A DNA stretch of 48,484 nucleotides, taken from Flavobacterium psychrophilum (GTDB lineage Bacteria; Bacteroidota; Bacteroidia; Flavobacteriales; Flavobacteriaceae). Position numbers and translations under genes: made by a program. Where the stretch lies: contig CAMCTL010000004.1 in assembly GCA_945878515.1 (NCBI GenBank), positions 1 to 48,484 of the forward strand, written 5' to 3'. Of this stretch, positions 13,526 to 23,484 are shown piece after piece; positions within the stretch are counted from its first letter, which is position 1; every line of letters begins with the position of its first letter. The notes under the pieces are model-generated. The model searched no databases. It was not told where the DNA came from and saw nothing but the letters and a program-made list of their open reading frames with translations.

Positions 13526-14906
13526 ACAAAAGACCATCAAAACAGAAATTTCACTAACTGGCGTTGGATTACACACCGGAAAAGAAGTGACAATGACTTT
13601 CAAACCCGCTCCAATCAACAATGGATTTACTTTTGTTCGAAAGGATTTAGAAGGACAACCTGTTATTGAAGCTGACGCCAACTATGTTGTAAACACGCAA
13701 AGAGGCACTAATTTAGAAAAGTTAGGCGTAAAAATTCAAACGCCTGAACACGTTTTGGCTGCCTTAGTAGGTTGTGATTTAGATAACATCATCATAGAAT
13801 TAGACGCATCAGAACTTCCAATTATGGATGGTTCTTCGAAATATTTTGTAGAAGCAGTCGAAAAAGCGGGTATTCAAGATCAAGATGCCAAAAGGAATGT
13901 TTATGTTGTAAAAGAGATTATTTCGTTTACCGACGAAGAATCGGGTAGCGAAATTATAATCATGCCAAATGACAATTACAGCGTAACGGCAATGGTCGAT
14001 TTTGGAACCAAAGTCTTGGGCACACAAAATGCTACAATGAAATCTATCGCTGAATTTAAAACTGATATAGCTGATGCTAGGACTTTTAGTTTTCTGCACG
14101 AATTAGAATTTTTGTTAGAAGAAGGATTAATAAAAGGAGGAGATTTGAATAATGCCATTGTTTATGTGGACAAAGAAATTTCTGAAAAAACAATGAACAA
14201 TCTAAAAATTGCTTTTGGAAAAGAGGAATTAACCGTAAAACCCAACGGTATTTTAGATAATTTAACTTTACATTACCCAAACGAAGCAGCAAGACATAAA
14301 CTTCTTGATGTAGTGGGAGATTTATCCTTAATAGGAACCAGAATTCAAGGAAAAGTAATTGCAAATAAGCCGGGGCATTTTGTTAATACACAGTTTGCCA
14401 AAAAATTAGCCAAAATCATTAAAATTGAACAAAGAAACTATGTTCCTGTTTATGATTTGAACCTAGAACCGTTGATGGACATTCATAAAATTATGTCGGT
14501 TCTTCCACACAGACCACCATTTTTATTCATCGATAGAATTATTGAAATGTCTGAAAACCATATAGTTGGAATGAAGAACGTGACAATGAATGAAAGTTTT
14601 TTTGTAGGTCATTTTCCAGGAGCTCCAGTAATGCCGGGCGTAATTATTGTAGAAGCGATGGCACAAACAGGCGGAATTTTGGTTTTGAGTACTGTTCCAG
14701 ATCCAGAGAATTATTTGACCTATTTTATGAAAATGGATAATGTTAAATTCAAACATAAAGTACTTCCTGGCGATACATTGACCTTCAAATGTGAATTAAT
14801 TACTCCTATCAGAAGAGGAATTTGTCACATGCAAGCCCACGCTTATGCTAAAGGAAAATTAGTAGCCGAGGCCGAATTAATGGCACAAATTGCAAAAAAA
14901 CAATAG
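13509..14906 (+). CDS. lpxC/fabZ: Bifunctional UDP-3-O-acyl-GlcNAc deacetylase / 3-hydroxyacyl-ACP dehydratase
   Basis: The 465-residue protein fuses LpxC (about 1-310) to FabZ (about 320-465), the normal arrangement in Bacteroidota. LpxC features are LTGVGLHTGKEV, TPEHVLAALVGCDLDN with a zinc His, MDGSSKYF and AARHKLLDVVGDL. FabZ shows LPHRPPFLFIDRI and GHFPGAPVMPGVIIVEAMAQ with its catalytic His and Glu. It makes the committed deacetylation of lipid A and also dehydrates hydroxyacyl-ACP in fatty acid synthesis. A start at the third-codon-later ATG (MVKQKT) is possible. It overlaps lpxD. Confidence 0.95.
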   Translation: MQTMVKQKTIKTEISLTGVGLHTGKEVTMTFKPAPINNGFTFVRKDLEGQPVIEADANYVVNTQRGTNLEKLGVKIQTPEHVLAALVGCDLDNIIIELDASELPIMDGSSKYFVEAVEKAGIQDQDAKRNVYVVKEIISFTDEESGSEIIIMPNDNYSVTAMVDFGTKVLGTQNATMKSIAEFKTDIADARTFSFLHELEFLLEEGLIKGGDLNNAIVYVDKEISEKTMNNLKIAFGKEELTVKPNGILDNLTLHYPNEAARHKLLDVVGDLSLIGTRIQGKVIANKPGHFVNTQFAKKLAKIIKIEQRNYVPVYDLNLEPLMDIHKIMSVLPHRPPFLFIDRIIEMSENHIVGMKNVTMNESFFVGHFPGAPVMPGVIIVEAMAQTGGILVLSTVPDPENYLTYFMKMDNVKFKHKVLPGDTLTFKCELITPIRRGICHMQAHAYAKGKLVAEAELMAQIAKKQ

Positions 14907-14913
14907 CATTAAT

Positions 14914-14970
14914 GTTTATAGTTTTGGGTTTATTGTTTATCGTTAAAACCACAAACTCAAAACCATAAAC
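14914..14970. repeat. Intra-operon imperfect inverted repeat between fabZ and lpxA
   Basis: GTTTATAGTTTTGGGTTTAT (14914-) pairs with the complement of ATAAACTCAAAACC-type sequence ending 14970, about 17 of 22 positions. The low-complexity stem may be a transcript-processing or attenuation hairpin. Confidence 0.4.
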
Positions 14971-14991
14971 CATCAACACCAAACCAACTAT

Positions 14992-15777
14992 ATGAATCAA
15001 CCGCTAGCTTATGTTCATCCCGGTGCAAAAATTGCAAAAAATGTAGTTATTGAGCCTTTTACCACAATTCACAACAACGTAATTATAGGCGACGGAACTT
15101 GGATTGGTTCTAATGTTACCATAATGGAAGGTGCCAGAATAGGCAAAAATTGCAATATTTTTCCAGGAGCAGTAATTGCTGCCATTCCCCAAGATTTAAA
15201 GTTTGGTGGTGAGGATTCTTTGGCAATAATAGGCAATAATTGTACAATCAGAGAGTGTGTAACAATCAATAGAGGAACAATAGCATCAGGTCAAACCGTT
15301 GTCGGCGATAATTGTTTAATTATGGCAGCAGCTCATATTGCCCACGATTGTCATATTGGTAATAATGCAATAATTGTAAATGGAGTACTTTTGGGTGGTC
15401 ACGTAACGATTGGTAATTACGCCATTATTGGAGGGCTTTCGGCTGTACATCAGTTTATTAGCGTTGGTGATCATGCAATGATTTCCGGTGGTTCTTTGCT
15501 AAGAAAAGATGTTCCACCTTATACAAAAGCTGCAAAAGAACCTTTATCCTATGTTGGTATAAATTCTGTTGGTTTAAGAAGACGTGGATTTACATCCGAA
15601 AAGATAAAAGAAATTCAAGAAATTTATAGAATTTTATACCAAAAAAACTTTAATACAACGCAAGCTTTAGGAATTATTGAAGCCGAAATGGAAGCAACGC
15701 CCGAGCGTGACGAAATCATCGATTTTATTAGAAATTCTTCAAGAGGTGTAATGAAAGGGTATTCGGGGAATTATTAA
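14992..15777 (+). CDS. lpxA: Acyl-ACP--UDP-GlcNAc O-acyltransferase LpxA
   Basis: LpxA performs the first acyl transfer of lipid A synthesis. The 261-residue product begins with beta-helix hexapeptides (LAYVHPGAKIAKNVVIEPFT) that run to about residue 190. The active-site His is expected in MAAAHIAHDCHIGNNAIIVN. The C-terminal helical tail (RRGFTSEKIKEIQEIYRILY) is typical of LpxA rather than LpxD. It follows lpxC/fabZ with an 85-bp spacer carrying a hairpin. Confidence 0.94.
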   Translation: MNQPLAYVHPGAKIAKNVVIEPFTTIHNNVIIGDGTWIGSNVTIMEGARIGKNCNIFPGAVIAAIPQDLKFGGEDSLAIIGNNCTIRECVTINRGTIASGQTVVGDNCLIMAAAHIAHDCHIGNNAIIVNGVLLGGHVTIGNYAIIGGLSAVHQFISVGDHAMISGGSLLRKDVPPYTKAAKEPLSYVGINSVGLRRRGFTSEKIKEIQEIYRILYQKNFNTTQALGIIEAEMEATPERDEIIDFIRNSSRGVMKGYSGNY

Positions 15778-15889
15778 TTTTAGAATTTAGATTTCTGATT
15801 TTAGATTTCTAGTTCTTATCATTCAATTTAAATTACATATCATTAAAAACATATTTAGAATCTAAAATCTAAATTCTTAAATCTAAAAT
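15777..15889. repeat. AT-rich inverted repeat upstream of efp
   Basis: Left arm 15777-15812 and right arm 15854-15889 are built of TTTAGATTTCTGATTTTAGA-like and TCTAAAATCTAAATTC-like heptamers, which pair imperfectly. It fills the lpxA-efp gap and may be a processing or attenuation hairpin, or a remnant intergenic repeat. Confidence 0.45.
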
Positions 15890-15896
15890 AAAAAAA

Positions 15897-16463
15897 ATGG
15901 CATCAACATCAGACATTAAAAACGGATTGTGTATAAAATACAACAACGACATCTATAAAATTATAGAATTTCTTCACGTAAAACCTGGTAAAGGACCAGC
16001 ATTTGTTAGAACAAAACTTAAAAGTTTGTCGAACGGAAAAGTGCTTGACAATACCTTTTCAGCAGGTCATAAAATCGAAGAAGTTCGTGTTGAAAATCAC
16101 AAATTTCAATTTTTATACCCTGAAGGCGATTTGTTTCACTTCATGAACGTGGAGTCATTTGAACAAATTTCCTTGAACAAAAACATTTTAGATTCGCCAG
16201 ATTTGTTGAAAGAAGGTGAAAGTGTAATGGTCAGCATCAACACCGAAACTGATTTGCCGCTTTCAGTAGATATGCCAGCATCGGTAGTACTTGAAGTAAC
16301 TTATGCCGAGCCAGGAATTAAAGGAAATACTGCAACAAATGCCACAAAATCGGCTACTGTAGAAACGGGCGCTTCGGTAAATGTGCCGCTATTTATTAAT
16401 GAAGGCGACAAAATAAAAATTGATACTGCTTCTGGAAATTATATGGAAAGAGTTAAGGAATAG
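15897..16463 (+). CDS. efp: Translation elongation factor P
   Basis: EF-P binds the ribosome between P and E sites and relieves stalling at proline runs. The 188-residue protein has the normal three-domain length. The N-terminal domain contains LHVKPGKGPAFVRTKLKSL with the tip lysine of the PGKG loop. The C-terminal OB fold ends DKIKIDTASGNYMERVKE, the family signature. It sits inside the lipid A gene cluster, an arrangement common in flavobacteria, and there is no sign of alteration. Confidence 0.96.
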   Translation: MASTSDIKNGLCIKYNNDIYKIIEFLHVKPGKGPAFVRTKLKSLSNGKVLDNTFSAGHKIEEVRVENHKFQFLYPEGDLFHFMNVESFEQISLNKNILDSPDLLKEGESVMVSINTETDLPLSVDMPASVVLEVTYAEPGIKGNTATNATKSATVETGASVNVPLFINEGDKIKIDTASGNYMERVKE

Positions 16464-16560
16464 TGTTCAGTTAGCAGTATTAAGTATTCAGGTAAAGTGA
16501 ATATCCAATACGAAAAACTAAATACTGACCAATTAAAAAAGGATCACTCACCACTATTTT

Positions 16561-17496
16561 ATGAAATTCAGTAAGACATATACTTTAAAGGAAATTGCAA
16601 CCATCATCAACAGCGAATTTGTTGGTGATGCTGATTTTCCGGTATCTGGCATGAACGAAATTCACGTTGTAGAATCGGGAGATATTGTTTTTGTGGACCA
16701 TCCTAAATATTATGATAAAGCCTTAAATTCAGCAGCAACAACCATTTTAATCAATAAAATGGTAGATTGTCCAGAAGGTAAATCCTTGTTGATTTCAGAC
16801 GATCCTTTTCGCGATTTCAATATTTTGACCAAACATTTTAGGCCTTTCCAATTTTCGAATCTTGCTATTTCGGCTTCCGCCAAAATTGGATCAGGAACGC
16901 TAATCCAACCCAATTGCTTTATTGGAAACGACGTAATTATAGGAAAAAATTGTTTGATACATTCCAATGTTTCCATTTATGACCATACTCTAATTGGCGA
17001 CAATGTGATTATTCACGCTGGCACTATCCTTGGTGGTGATGCTTTTTATTACAAAAAACGTGCTGAAGGCTATGACCAATTAATCTCAGGCGGAAGAGTT
17101 GTGATAAAAGATAATGTTGGCATTGGAGCACTTTGTACCATCGACAAAGGAGTTACAGGAGATACAACCATTGGAGAAGGAACTAAAATTGATAATCAAG
17201 TACACGTTGGTCATGATACGGTTATTGGAAAAAAATGTTTGATTGCCTCTCAAACAGGCATTGCAGGTTGCGTAATCATCAAAGACGAGGTAACTATTTG
17301 GGGACAAGTAGGCACAACCAGCGGGATAACAATAGGCGAGAAAGCTGTAATTCTAGGGCAAACTGGAGTTACAAAATCCGTTGAAGGCGGCAAAACCTAT
17401 TTTGGTACACCAATTCAAGAGTCAAGAGAAAAATTAAAGCAATTGGCCAATATTAAAAAGATTCCGGAGATACTTCAAAAATTTAAAGAATTATGA
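16561..17496 (+). CDS. Second LpxD-like acyltransferase (hexapeptide beta-helix)
   Basis: The 311-residue product has an LpxD-type N-terminal domain (YTLKEIATIINSEFVGDADF) and hexapeptide repeats at about 95-280 (IGSGTLIQPNCFIGNDVIIG, VHVGHDTVIGKKCLIASQTG). It is shorter than the lpxD product at 12479 and lacks that protein's C-terminal helix extension. Flavobacteria often carry two LpxD-family genes in this cluster. The second may acylate a different precursor or act with a different chain length; that is inference. A 97-bp spacer separates it from efp. Confidence 0.85.
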   Translation: MKFSKTYTLKEIATIINSEFVGDADFPVSGMNEIHVVESGDIVFVDHPKYYDKALNSAATTILINKMVDCPEGKSLLISDDPFRDFNILTKHFRPFQFSNLAISASAKIGSGTLIQPNCFIGNDVIIGKNCLIHSNVSIYDHTLIGDNVIIHAGTILGGDAFYYKKRAEGYDQLISGGRVVIKDNVGIGALCTIDKGVTGDTTIGEGTKIDNQVHVGHDTVIGKKCLIASQTGIAGCVIIKDEVTIWGQVGTTSGITIGEKAVILGQTGVTKSVEGGKTYFGTPIQESREKLKQLANIKKIPEILQKFKEL

Positions 17497-17586
17497 AATC
17501 GCAACTAATAAAATGTTTGCTCAAGCAAACAATATTAATTAATAGGCGATAACATATATGATCACTGACAAATTAATTTCACATAT

Positions 17587-17949
17587 ATGAAACCAAAAGA
17601 TATTGTTCTCGATTTCTATAAATCTGATGTTTTATTGGATAGAAAAACCGTCAGCGAGTTGCTTCATCCAGAAGTTACTATCGATTGGAATACCAGCAAA
17701 GGTTTTATCCAAATGGATTATAATGATGTTTTGTCCTTAACGGATGAATTATCTCGGGCTTATGTTCGTTCCAAGATTAGAATTAGCCATATTCTTCAGG
17801 AGAAAAATCTAGTTTCGTTGCGTTTTTCCCACTTTGTAAAAACAATCGAAAACCCAAGAGAAGAAATGTTAATGGGTAATTTTTTCGTGATTTGGGAGGT
17901 CAAAGACGATAAATTGTTTAGAGGTTATCAAATGAGTCATTTTTCTTAA
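17587..17949 (+). CDS. NTF2/SnoaL-like small protein
   Basis: A 120-residue soluble protein with the cone-like alpha+beta pattern of the NTF2 superfamily: an N-terminal helix pair (KDIVLDFYKSDVLLDRKTVS), WNTSKGFIQMDYNDVLSL and then strands such as NLVSLRFSHFVKT and MGNFFVIWEVKDDKLFRGY. The family includes enzymes and binding proteins and no specific activity can be given. It is a usual neighbour between lpxD2 and sucD. Confidence 0.65.
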   Translation: MKPKDIVLDFYKSDVLLDRKTVSELLHPEVTIDWNTSKGFIQMDYNDVLSLTDELSRAYVRSKIRISHILQEKNLVSLRFSHFVKTIENPREEMLMGNFFVIWEVKDDKLFRGYQMSHFS

Positions 17950-17980
17950 CTTTTTTTTTAAAATATTAATCGCAAAACCC

Positions 17981-17988
17981 TATTTTTG
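17981..17988 (+). promoter_or_regulatory. -7 promoter box for sucD
   Basis: TATTTTTG matches TAnnTTTG 37 bp before the ATG at 18025. It overlaps the upstream in-frame ATG at 17986, which argues that the later start is the real one. Confidence 0.6.
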
Positions 17989-18024
17989 CAACGCTATCAA
18001 AAAAAACTACCTAAAAAATATATC

Positions 18025-18897
18025 ATGAGTGTTTTAGTTAACAAAGATTCAAAAATTATTGTTCAAGGATTTACAGGGAGCGAAGGTACTTTCCATGCTT
18101 CGCAAATGATTGAATATGGAACAAACGTTGTTGGTGGTGTTACACCTGGAAAAGGTGGAACAACTCATTTAGATCGTCCTGTTTTTAATACGGTTAAAGA
18201 TGCTGTAGATCAAGCAGGAGCTGATACTACTATAATTTTTGTACCACCTGCTTTTGCTGCCGACGCTATTATGGAAGCTGCTGATGCTGGTATAAAAGTG
18301 ATTATCGCCATCACTGAAGGAATTCCTGTGGCTGATATGATAAAAGCAAACACTTATATCAAAAATAGAGATTGTAGATTAATCGGACCAAACTGTCCCG
18401 GAGTAATTACACCTGAAGAAGCTAAAGTAGGTATAATGCCTGGTTTTGTGTTTAAAAAAGGAAAAGTTGGAATTGTTTCTAAATCAGGAACTTTAACTTA
18501 TGAAGCGGCTGACCAAGTAGTAAAACAAGGTTTAGGGATTTCAACTGCTATAGGAATTGGTGGAGATCCAATTATTGGAACAACAACTAAAGAAGCGGTT
18601 GAATTGTTTATGAACGATCCCGAAACAGAATGTATTGTAATGATTGGTGAGATTGGCGGTCAACTAGAAGCTGATGCAGCACAATGGATTAAAGCTGATG
18701 GGAATCGCAAACCAGTTATAGGATTTATTGCAGGCGAAACTGCCCCTAAAGGAAGAACGATGGGTCACGCTGGAGCTATTGTTGGTGGCGCAGATGATAC
18801 TGCCGAAGCTAAGAAAAGAATTATGAGAGAATGTGGCATTCACGTTGTAGATTCTCCTGCGGAAATTGGTAAAAAAGTAAAAGAAGTTATGGGTTAA
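18025..18897 (+). CDS. sucD: Succinyl-CoA synthetase alpha subunit
   Basis: SucD with SucC interconverts succinyl-CoA and succinate with substrate-level phosphorylation in the TCA cycle. [24 protein letters not shown] at the start is the CoA-binding fold. IGPNCPGVI and [17 protein letters not shown] follow, and the phosphorylated His is in [20 protein letters not shown] use the ATG at 18025 rather than 17986 because the family begins at MSVLV and the promoter box covers the earlier codon. sucC is not adjacent, a usual situation in flavobacteria. Confidence 0.95.
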   Translation: MSVLVNKDSKIIVQGFTGSEGTFHASQMIEYGTNVVGGVTPGKGGTTHLDRPVFNTVKDAVDQAGADTTIIFVPPAFAADAIMEAADAGIKVIIAITEGIPVADMIKANTYIKNRDCRLIGPNCPGVITPEEAKVGIMPGFVFKKGKVGIVSKSGTLTYEAADQVVKQGLGISTAIGIGGDPIIGTTTKEAVELFMNDPETECIVMIGEIGGQLEADAAQWIKADGNRKPVIGFIAGETAPKGRTMGHAGAIVGGADDTAEAKKRIMRECGIHVVDSPAEIGKKVKEVMG

Positions 18898-18930
18898 GAC
18901 CCTACAGATAAATTCCTAAAAACAAAAAAT

Positions 18931-18966
18931 CTCCGTCTAGTTGAATAAACGAGACGGAGTTTTTTT
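18931..18966 (+). terminator. Rho-independent terminator after sucD
   Basis: CTCCGTCT (18931-18938) pairs with AGACGGAG (18952-18959), followed by a run of seven T. Confidence 0.9.
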
Positions 18967-19011
18967 ATAATTACAAATCACCAATTAGAACAATAACCAA
19001 CAGAAAATATA

Positions 19012-19440
19012 ATGAACAAAGATTTAAGTATATTCAAGACCAAAAACCAGTTTAGTTTCGCAGTAAACGATGATTTAGAATTAGTTTGTAATGCTCCCGA
19101 TGCTGGAAGTGGAATATTTATAGTTTATGCTGTAGAAGGAGAAAAAACTGAATTGATAATGGTGGGTTCAACGGGAACAATACAAAACGATGGAACCTTA
19201 AAAAGCAAAAACGGCGGTTTATTTGACAAAATTGTAAACGGGCACCAATTTGCTAAAACATCAAGAAAATATTCATGGTCAGCACAAATGAAATTGGAAA
19301 ATATCGAAAAATTGGAAGTATACTGGTATGAAACTTTCAACGAGAAAAGCAAAGTGATTCCAACTTTCATGGAAGGACAAATTTTACAAAATTTCTTTGA
19401 CGAAAATGGTAAATTGCCTCGATGGAATGTAGCTTTTTAG
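19012..19440 (+). CDS. Hypothetical protein, GIY-YIG-like fold suspected
   Basis: A 142-residue soluble protein. The segment GIFIVYAVEGEKTELIMVGS followed by GTIQNDGTLKSKNGGLFDKI resembles the strand-turn-strand and glycine-rich stretch of GIY-YIG-like proteins. VYWYETFNEKSKVIPTFMEG and LPRWNVAF are strongly conserved-looking. Catalytic Arg and Glu cannot be placed with certainty, so nuclease activity is not claimed. It stands alone between two terminators. Confidence 0.55.
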   Translation: MNKDLSIFKTKNQFSFAVNDDLELVCNAPDAGSGIFIVYAVEGEKTELIMVGSTGTIQNDGTLKSKNGGLFDKIVNGHQFAKTSRKYSWSAQMKLENIEKLEVYWYETFNEKSKVIPTFMEGQILQNFFDENGKLPRWNVAF

Positions 19441-19481
19441 TAAGTAAATTTATTGTTTGTGTAGTTACTTACTTTTTTTTA
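19439..19481 (+). terminator. Rho-independent terminator overlapping the stop codon
   Basis: AGTAAGTAA (19439-19447) pairs perfectly with TTACTTACT (19465-19473), then a run of T. The stem begins within the TAG stop. Confidence 0.85.
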
Positions 19482-19655
19482 TTGTAAACAAAGAATAAAA
19501 TTGTTGCAACAACCGTAGCTAATCACAGTGTCATATTGCGGAGAAATAAAATCATGATTCAAGTCTTATTCATTTTTTTTCTCTTAAAGTTTTATTAATT
19601 CTTTAGTTGTTTTTACCCTCATTTTATATAAATTGCAACTTCGAAAAAACTAAAA

Positions 19656-22331
19656 GTGATGTCAGAAAAAGCCAAAGAGACAAATGCTGAAAAAGCAAGA
19701 TTAAAATTAAGAGATGACAATAAAGGATGGAAAAAGTGGGGACCTTATTTAACCGATCGGCAATGGGGAACGGTTAGAGAAGATTATTCTGAAAGTGGCT
19801 ATGCTTGGGGAAGCACCACTCACGATATGGCTAGATCAAAAACTTATCGTTGGGGAGAAGAAGGCATTGGTGGAATATCGGACAACAAACAACATATTTG
19901 TTTAGCTTTTTCATTTTGGAATCATAAGGACCGGATTTTAAAAGAGCGTTATTTTGGATTAAATCCAGCCGAATCCAATCATGGCGAAGATGTTAAAGAA
20001 ATTTATTATTACCAAGATGCAACGCCTACACATTCCTATCAAAAGATGCTTTATAAGTATCCGCAAAAAGCTTTTCCTTATGAAAAGATCATAACGGAAA
20101 GCAAGAAAAGATCCCGACTTGAATCGGAATATGAACTGATTGATACAGGAGTTTTTGACAATGATGACTATTTTGACATCACTATCGAATATGCTAAAGC
20201 CGATGAGCAAGATATTTTGATTAAAGTTACTGTAGAAAATCGCTCAAAATCTGATGCACCCATCACAGTATTACCTACAATTTGGTTTAGAAATACTTGG
20301 AGTTGGGGTTACGAAAATTACAAACATAAACCAACCTTAACTGCAAAAGGTAATTCGATAATCGAAGTTGATCACAAATTAGTAGGACATTTTAATTTAT
20401 ATGCTGAAAATCCAGAAGGTCTTTTGTTTTGTGATAATAAAACCAACTACGAAAAATTATATAATTCTCCTAATCCATCGTCTTATGTGAAAGACGGAAT
20501 AAATGATTACATTATTAACAAAAAAATACACAGCATAAATCCTGAGCGCATTGGTACCAAGGCTTCTGTACATTATGATGATATTGTTCCGGCACTAGGC
20601 AAAAAAGAATATCGCCTTCGATTTACAAACACTATCAATACAGATGCCTTTGTTGACTTTGATACCATTTTCCAAAAAAGAATTGAAGAAGCTGATGAGT
20701 TTTATGAGCTCATTCAAAAAGGAGTTAGGGATGAAAAATTAAGATCCATTCAGCGTCAAGCTTATGCAGGAATGCTTTGGACAAAACAATGGTATTATTA
20801 TAATGTTTACGAATGGCTCAAAGGAGATCCTTCAACACCAAAACCTGAAAAAGGAAGAAATAGAGGAAGAAATAGTACTTGGAAACACCTTTATACTTCC
20901 AATATTCTTTCTATGCCCGACAAATGGGAATATCCTTGGTTTGCTGCTTGGGATTTGGCTTTTCACACCTTGCCTTTGGCTAGATTGGATCCCGATTTTG
21001 CAAAAAGGCAATTATTGGTTATTCTTCGAGAATATTATATGCATCCTAACGGACAAATTCCCGCTTATGAATGGTCATTCTCTGATGTAAATCCGCCTGT
21101 TCACGCTTGGGCTACTTGGAAAGTATATACAATTGACAAAGAAGCCAATGGAGGCGTTGGGGATATTGTTTTCTTGGAGCGCATTTTTCATAAATTACTA
21201 TTGAACTTTACATGGTGGGTAAATCTGAAAGACGAAAATGGCAACAACATCTTTGGTGGTGGATTCCTTGGTATGGACAATATTGGAGTTTTTGATCGCT
21301 CACATAGTTTACCAACCGGAGGCCACCTAGAGCAAGCCGATGGTACCGGATGGATGGCAATGTACTGTTTGAACATGTTGAGAATTGCTTGCGAAATATC
21401 ATTAAAAAACCCAGTTTATCAAGATATGGCTTCGAAATTTTTTGAGCATTTTCTGCATATTTCGGGAGCAATGCAATCTTTGGGAGACAACAAATTAAGT
21501 CTTTGGGATGAGGAAGATCAGTTTTATTATGATATGCATCACAAACCAGATGGCGATGCCGAGTTACTGAAAATACGTTCGATGGTGGGATTAATTCCAT
21601 TATTTGCTGTCGAAGTTTTGACACCAGATTTGTTAGAAAAATTGCCTTTGTTCAAGCGTAGAGTTGAGTGGATTTTGAAAAACCGTCCCGATTTGGCTAA
21701 TTTAGTATCAAGTTGGTTTACACATGGAAAAGGCGAAACTCGTTTACTTTCAACACTTAGAGGGCATAGAATGAAAATGATTCTTAAACGAATGTTTGAC
21801 GAAAAAGAATTTTTATCCGATTTCGGGGTTCGTTCCTTGTCTAAATACCACAAACAAAATCCCTATAAATTTGAATATCATGGAGGTGTAATTCAAGTTG
21901 ATTACACCCCAGCCGAAGCAACTGGAGATATGTTTGGCGGGAATTCCAATTGGCGAGGTCCCATTTGGTTTCCAATGAATTACTTGATTTTGGACTCTTT
22001 AGAAAAATTTCACAACTATTATGGCAAAGAATTTATAGTTGAATTTCCAACAGATTCAGGAATTAAAGTAAATTTAAGCCAAGCTTCAAAAGAAGTAGCA
22101 AAAAGATTATTGGCACTATTTATTCCTGATGTTGATAATAAAATTCCAATGTATGGAGAATATGAGAAATTCCAAAAAGATACAAAATTTAACGAAAATC
22201 ACTTGTTTTTTGAATATTTTGACGGTGATACGGGCAAGGGTTTAGGCGCCAATCATCAAACAGGATGGACGGGGTTGATTGCCGAAATCATCTGGCATTT
22301 GAACAATGAAGAAGCGGATCAAAAGTTATAA
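19656..22331 (+). CDS. GH63/MGH1-like glycosidase (glucosidase)
   Basis: This 891-residue protein has no signal peptide, so it acts in the cytosol. The N-terminal half is a beta-rich domain with many Trp (DRQWGTVREDYSESGYAWGS). The (alpha/alpha)6 barrel from about 370 contains WEYPWFAAWDLAFHTLPLAR, a GH63 clan signature with a likely acid Asp, then GQIPAYEWSFSDVNPPVHAW. NSNWRGPIWFPMNYLI near the end is also typical. Such proteins are annotated glucosidases and MGH1-type hydrolases; the substrate may be an alpha-glucoside such as mannosylglycerate or kojibiose-like sugars. It is a stand-alone gene. Confidence 0.8.
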   Translation: MMSEKAKETNAEKARLKLRDDNKGWKKWGPYLTDRQWGTVREDYSESGYAWGSTTHDMARSKTYRWGEEGIGGISDNKQHICLAFSFWNHKDRILKERYFGLNPAESNHGEDVKEIYYYQDATPTHSYQKMLYKYPQKAFPYEKIITESKKRSRLESEYELIDTGVFDNDDYFDITIEYAKADEQDILIKVTVENRSKSDAPITVLPTIWFRNTWSWGYENYKHKPTLTAKGNSIIEVDHKLVGHFNLYAENPEGLLFCDNKTNYEKLYNSPNPSSYVKDGINDYIINKKIHSINPERIGTKASVHYDDIVPALGKKEYRLRFTNTINTDAFVDFDTIFQKRIEEADEFYELIQKGVRDEKLRSIQRQAYAGMLWTKQWYYYNVYEWLKGDPSTPKPEKGRNRGRNSTWKHLYTSNILSMPDKWEYPWFAAWDLAFHTLPLARLDPDFAKRQLLVILREYYMHPNGQIPAYEWSFSDVNPPVHAWATWKVYTIDKEANGGVGDIVFLERIFHKLLLNFTWWVNLKDENGNNIFGGGFLGMDNIGVFDRSHSLPTGGHLEQADGTGWMAMYCLNMLRIACEISLKNPVYQDMASKFFEHFLHISGAMQSLGDNKLSLWDEEDQFYYDMHHKPDGDAELLKIRSMVGLIPLFAVEVLTPDLLEKLPLFKRRVEWILKNRPDLANLVSSWFTHGKGETRLLSTLRGHRMKMILKRMFDEKEFLSDFGVRSLSKYHKQNPYKFEYHGGVIQVDYTPAEATGDMFGGNSNWRGPIWFPMNYLILDSLEKFHNYYGKEFIVEFPTDSGIKVNLSQASKEVAKRLLALFIPDVDNKIPMYGEYEKFQKDTKFNENHLFFEYFDGDTGKGLGANHQTGWTGLIAEIIWHLNNEEADQKL

Positions 22332-22351
22332 ATTTTGGTCTATTGGTAAAG

Positions 22352-22390
22352 AAAGGCTCTTTTAAAAGTTGTTGTTTTAAAAGAGCTTTT
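22352..22390. terminator. Bidirectional terminator between glucosidase and arsenic operon
   Basis: GCTCTTTTAAAA (22356-22367) pairs perfectly with TTTTAAAAGAGC (22375-22386), flanked by A run and T run, serving the two convergent genes. Confidence 0.85.
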
Positions 22391-22411
22391 TATATTTTGG
22401 TTTACAAAAAT

Positions 22412-23482
22412 TTATTCGGTTTTAGAATAGTATTTTTTCCTAAACCAAAAAGCTACGTTTACTAAGGCTATTAAGGCTGGAACTTCTACTAATGGTCCAA
22501 TAACTCCAGCAAAAGCCTGACCACTATTGATGCCAAAAACACCAATAGCAACGGCAATCGCCAGTTCAAAATTGTTTCCTGTTGCGGTAAATGCAATGGC
22601 GGTAGATTTAGAATAATCAGCACCAAAATATTTTCCAATCAAGAAACTTATGATGAACATGATTATAAAATAGATGACCAAGGGTAGTGCAATTCGTAGT
22701 ACATCAAAAGGAATTTGGACAATTAAATTTCCTTTCAGACTAAACATTAATACAATTGTAAATAAAAGCGAAATCAATGTAATTGGAGAAATAAAAGGTA
22801 CATATTTTGTTTCAAACCATTCTAAACCTTTGATTGCGATAAAAGCATATCGACTTATGAGTCCTAATACAAAAGGAATTCCCAAATAAATACCCACGCT
22901 TTCCGCAATTTGTCCAATACTGATGTTGACTTCAAATCCTGAATATCCAAAATAGGGTGGAAGTATGGTAATGAAAAAATAAGCATAAACACTGTACAAC
23001 AACACTTGAAAAATGCTGTTCAAGGCGATTAAACCTGCGGCATATTCTCGATTTCCATTGGCTAAATCGTTCCAAACCACCACCATTGCTATACATCGAG
23101 CCAAACCTATTAAAATGACACCAATCATATATTCAGGATAGCCATTCAAAAATAGTAATGCTAATGCAAACATTAAAATTGGCCCTACAATCCAGTTTAA
23201 AAACAAGGAAGCTCCAAGAACTTTTGTGTTTTTGAAAACTTTGCCCATTTGTTCGTATTTCACTTTGGCCAGTGGTGGATACATCATTAATAGTAAACCT
23301 ATTGCCAACGGGATATTAGTTGTTCCGCTTGAAAAAGAATTGATAAAATCACCACTCGAAGGAATAAAATAGCCAATCAAAACGCCGATTGCCATTGCCA
23401 AGAAAATCCAAAGTGTAAGAAAGCGATCCAGAAAACTTAATTTTTGTCGTTCCACTAATGGTGCACAATGATTTGCAGACAT
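22412..23482 (-). CDS. acr3: ACR3-family arsenite efflux permease
   Basis: This 356-residue inner-membrane protein has ten hydrophobic segments. It expels arsenite using the proton gradient. The family signature [20 protein letters not shown] carries the conserved Cys of ACR3 pumps, and [20 protein letters not shown] is the second conserved core. It is the last gene of the reverse arsenic operon and starts 2 bp after the stop of the ArsC-like gene at 23485. The name arsB is often used for this role, but the sequence is ACR3-type. Confidence 0.92.
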   Translation of the reverse strand: MSANHCAPLVERQKLSFLDRFLTLWIFLAMAIGVLIGYFIPSSGDFINSFSSGTTNIPLAIGLLLMMYPPLAKVKYEQMGKVFKNTKVLGASLFLNWIVGPILMFALALLFLNGYPEYMIGVILIGLARCIAMVVVWNDLANGNREYAAGLIALNSIFQVLLYSVYAYFFITILPPYFGYSGFEVNISIGQIAESVGIYLGIPFVLGLISRYAFIAIKGLEWFETKYVPFISPITLISLLFTIVLMFSLKGNLIVQIPFDVLRIALPLVIYFIIMFIISFLIGKYFGADYSKSTAIAFTATGNNFELAIAVAIGVFGINSGQAFAGVIGPLVEVPALIALVNVAFWFRKKYYSKTE

Positions 23483-23484
23483 AA

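Noticed and set aside
17986..18024. Upstream ATG for sucD
   Set aside because: It overlaps the -7 box and adds residues not found in the family.
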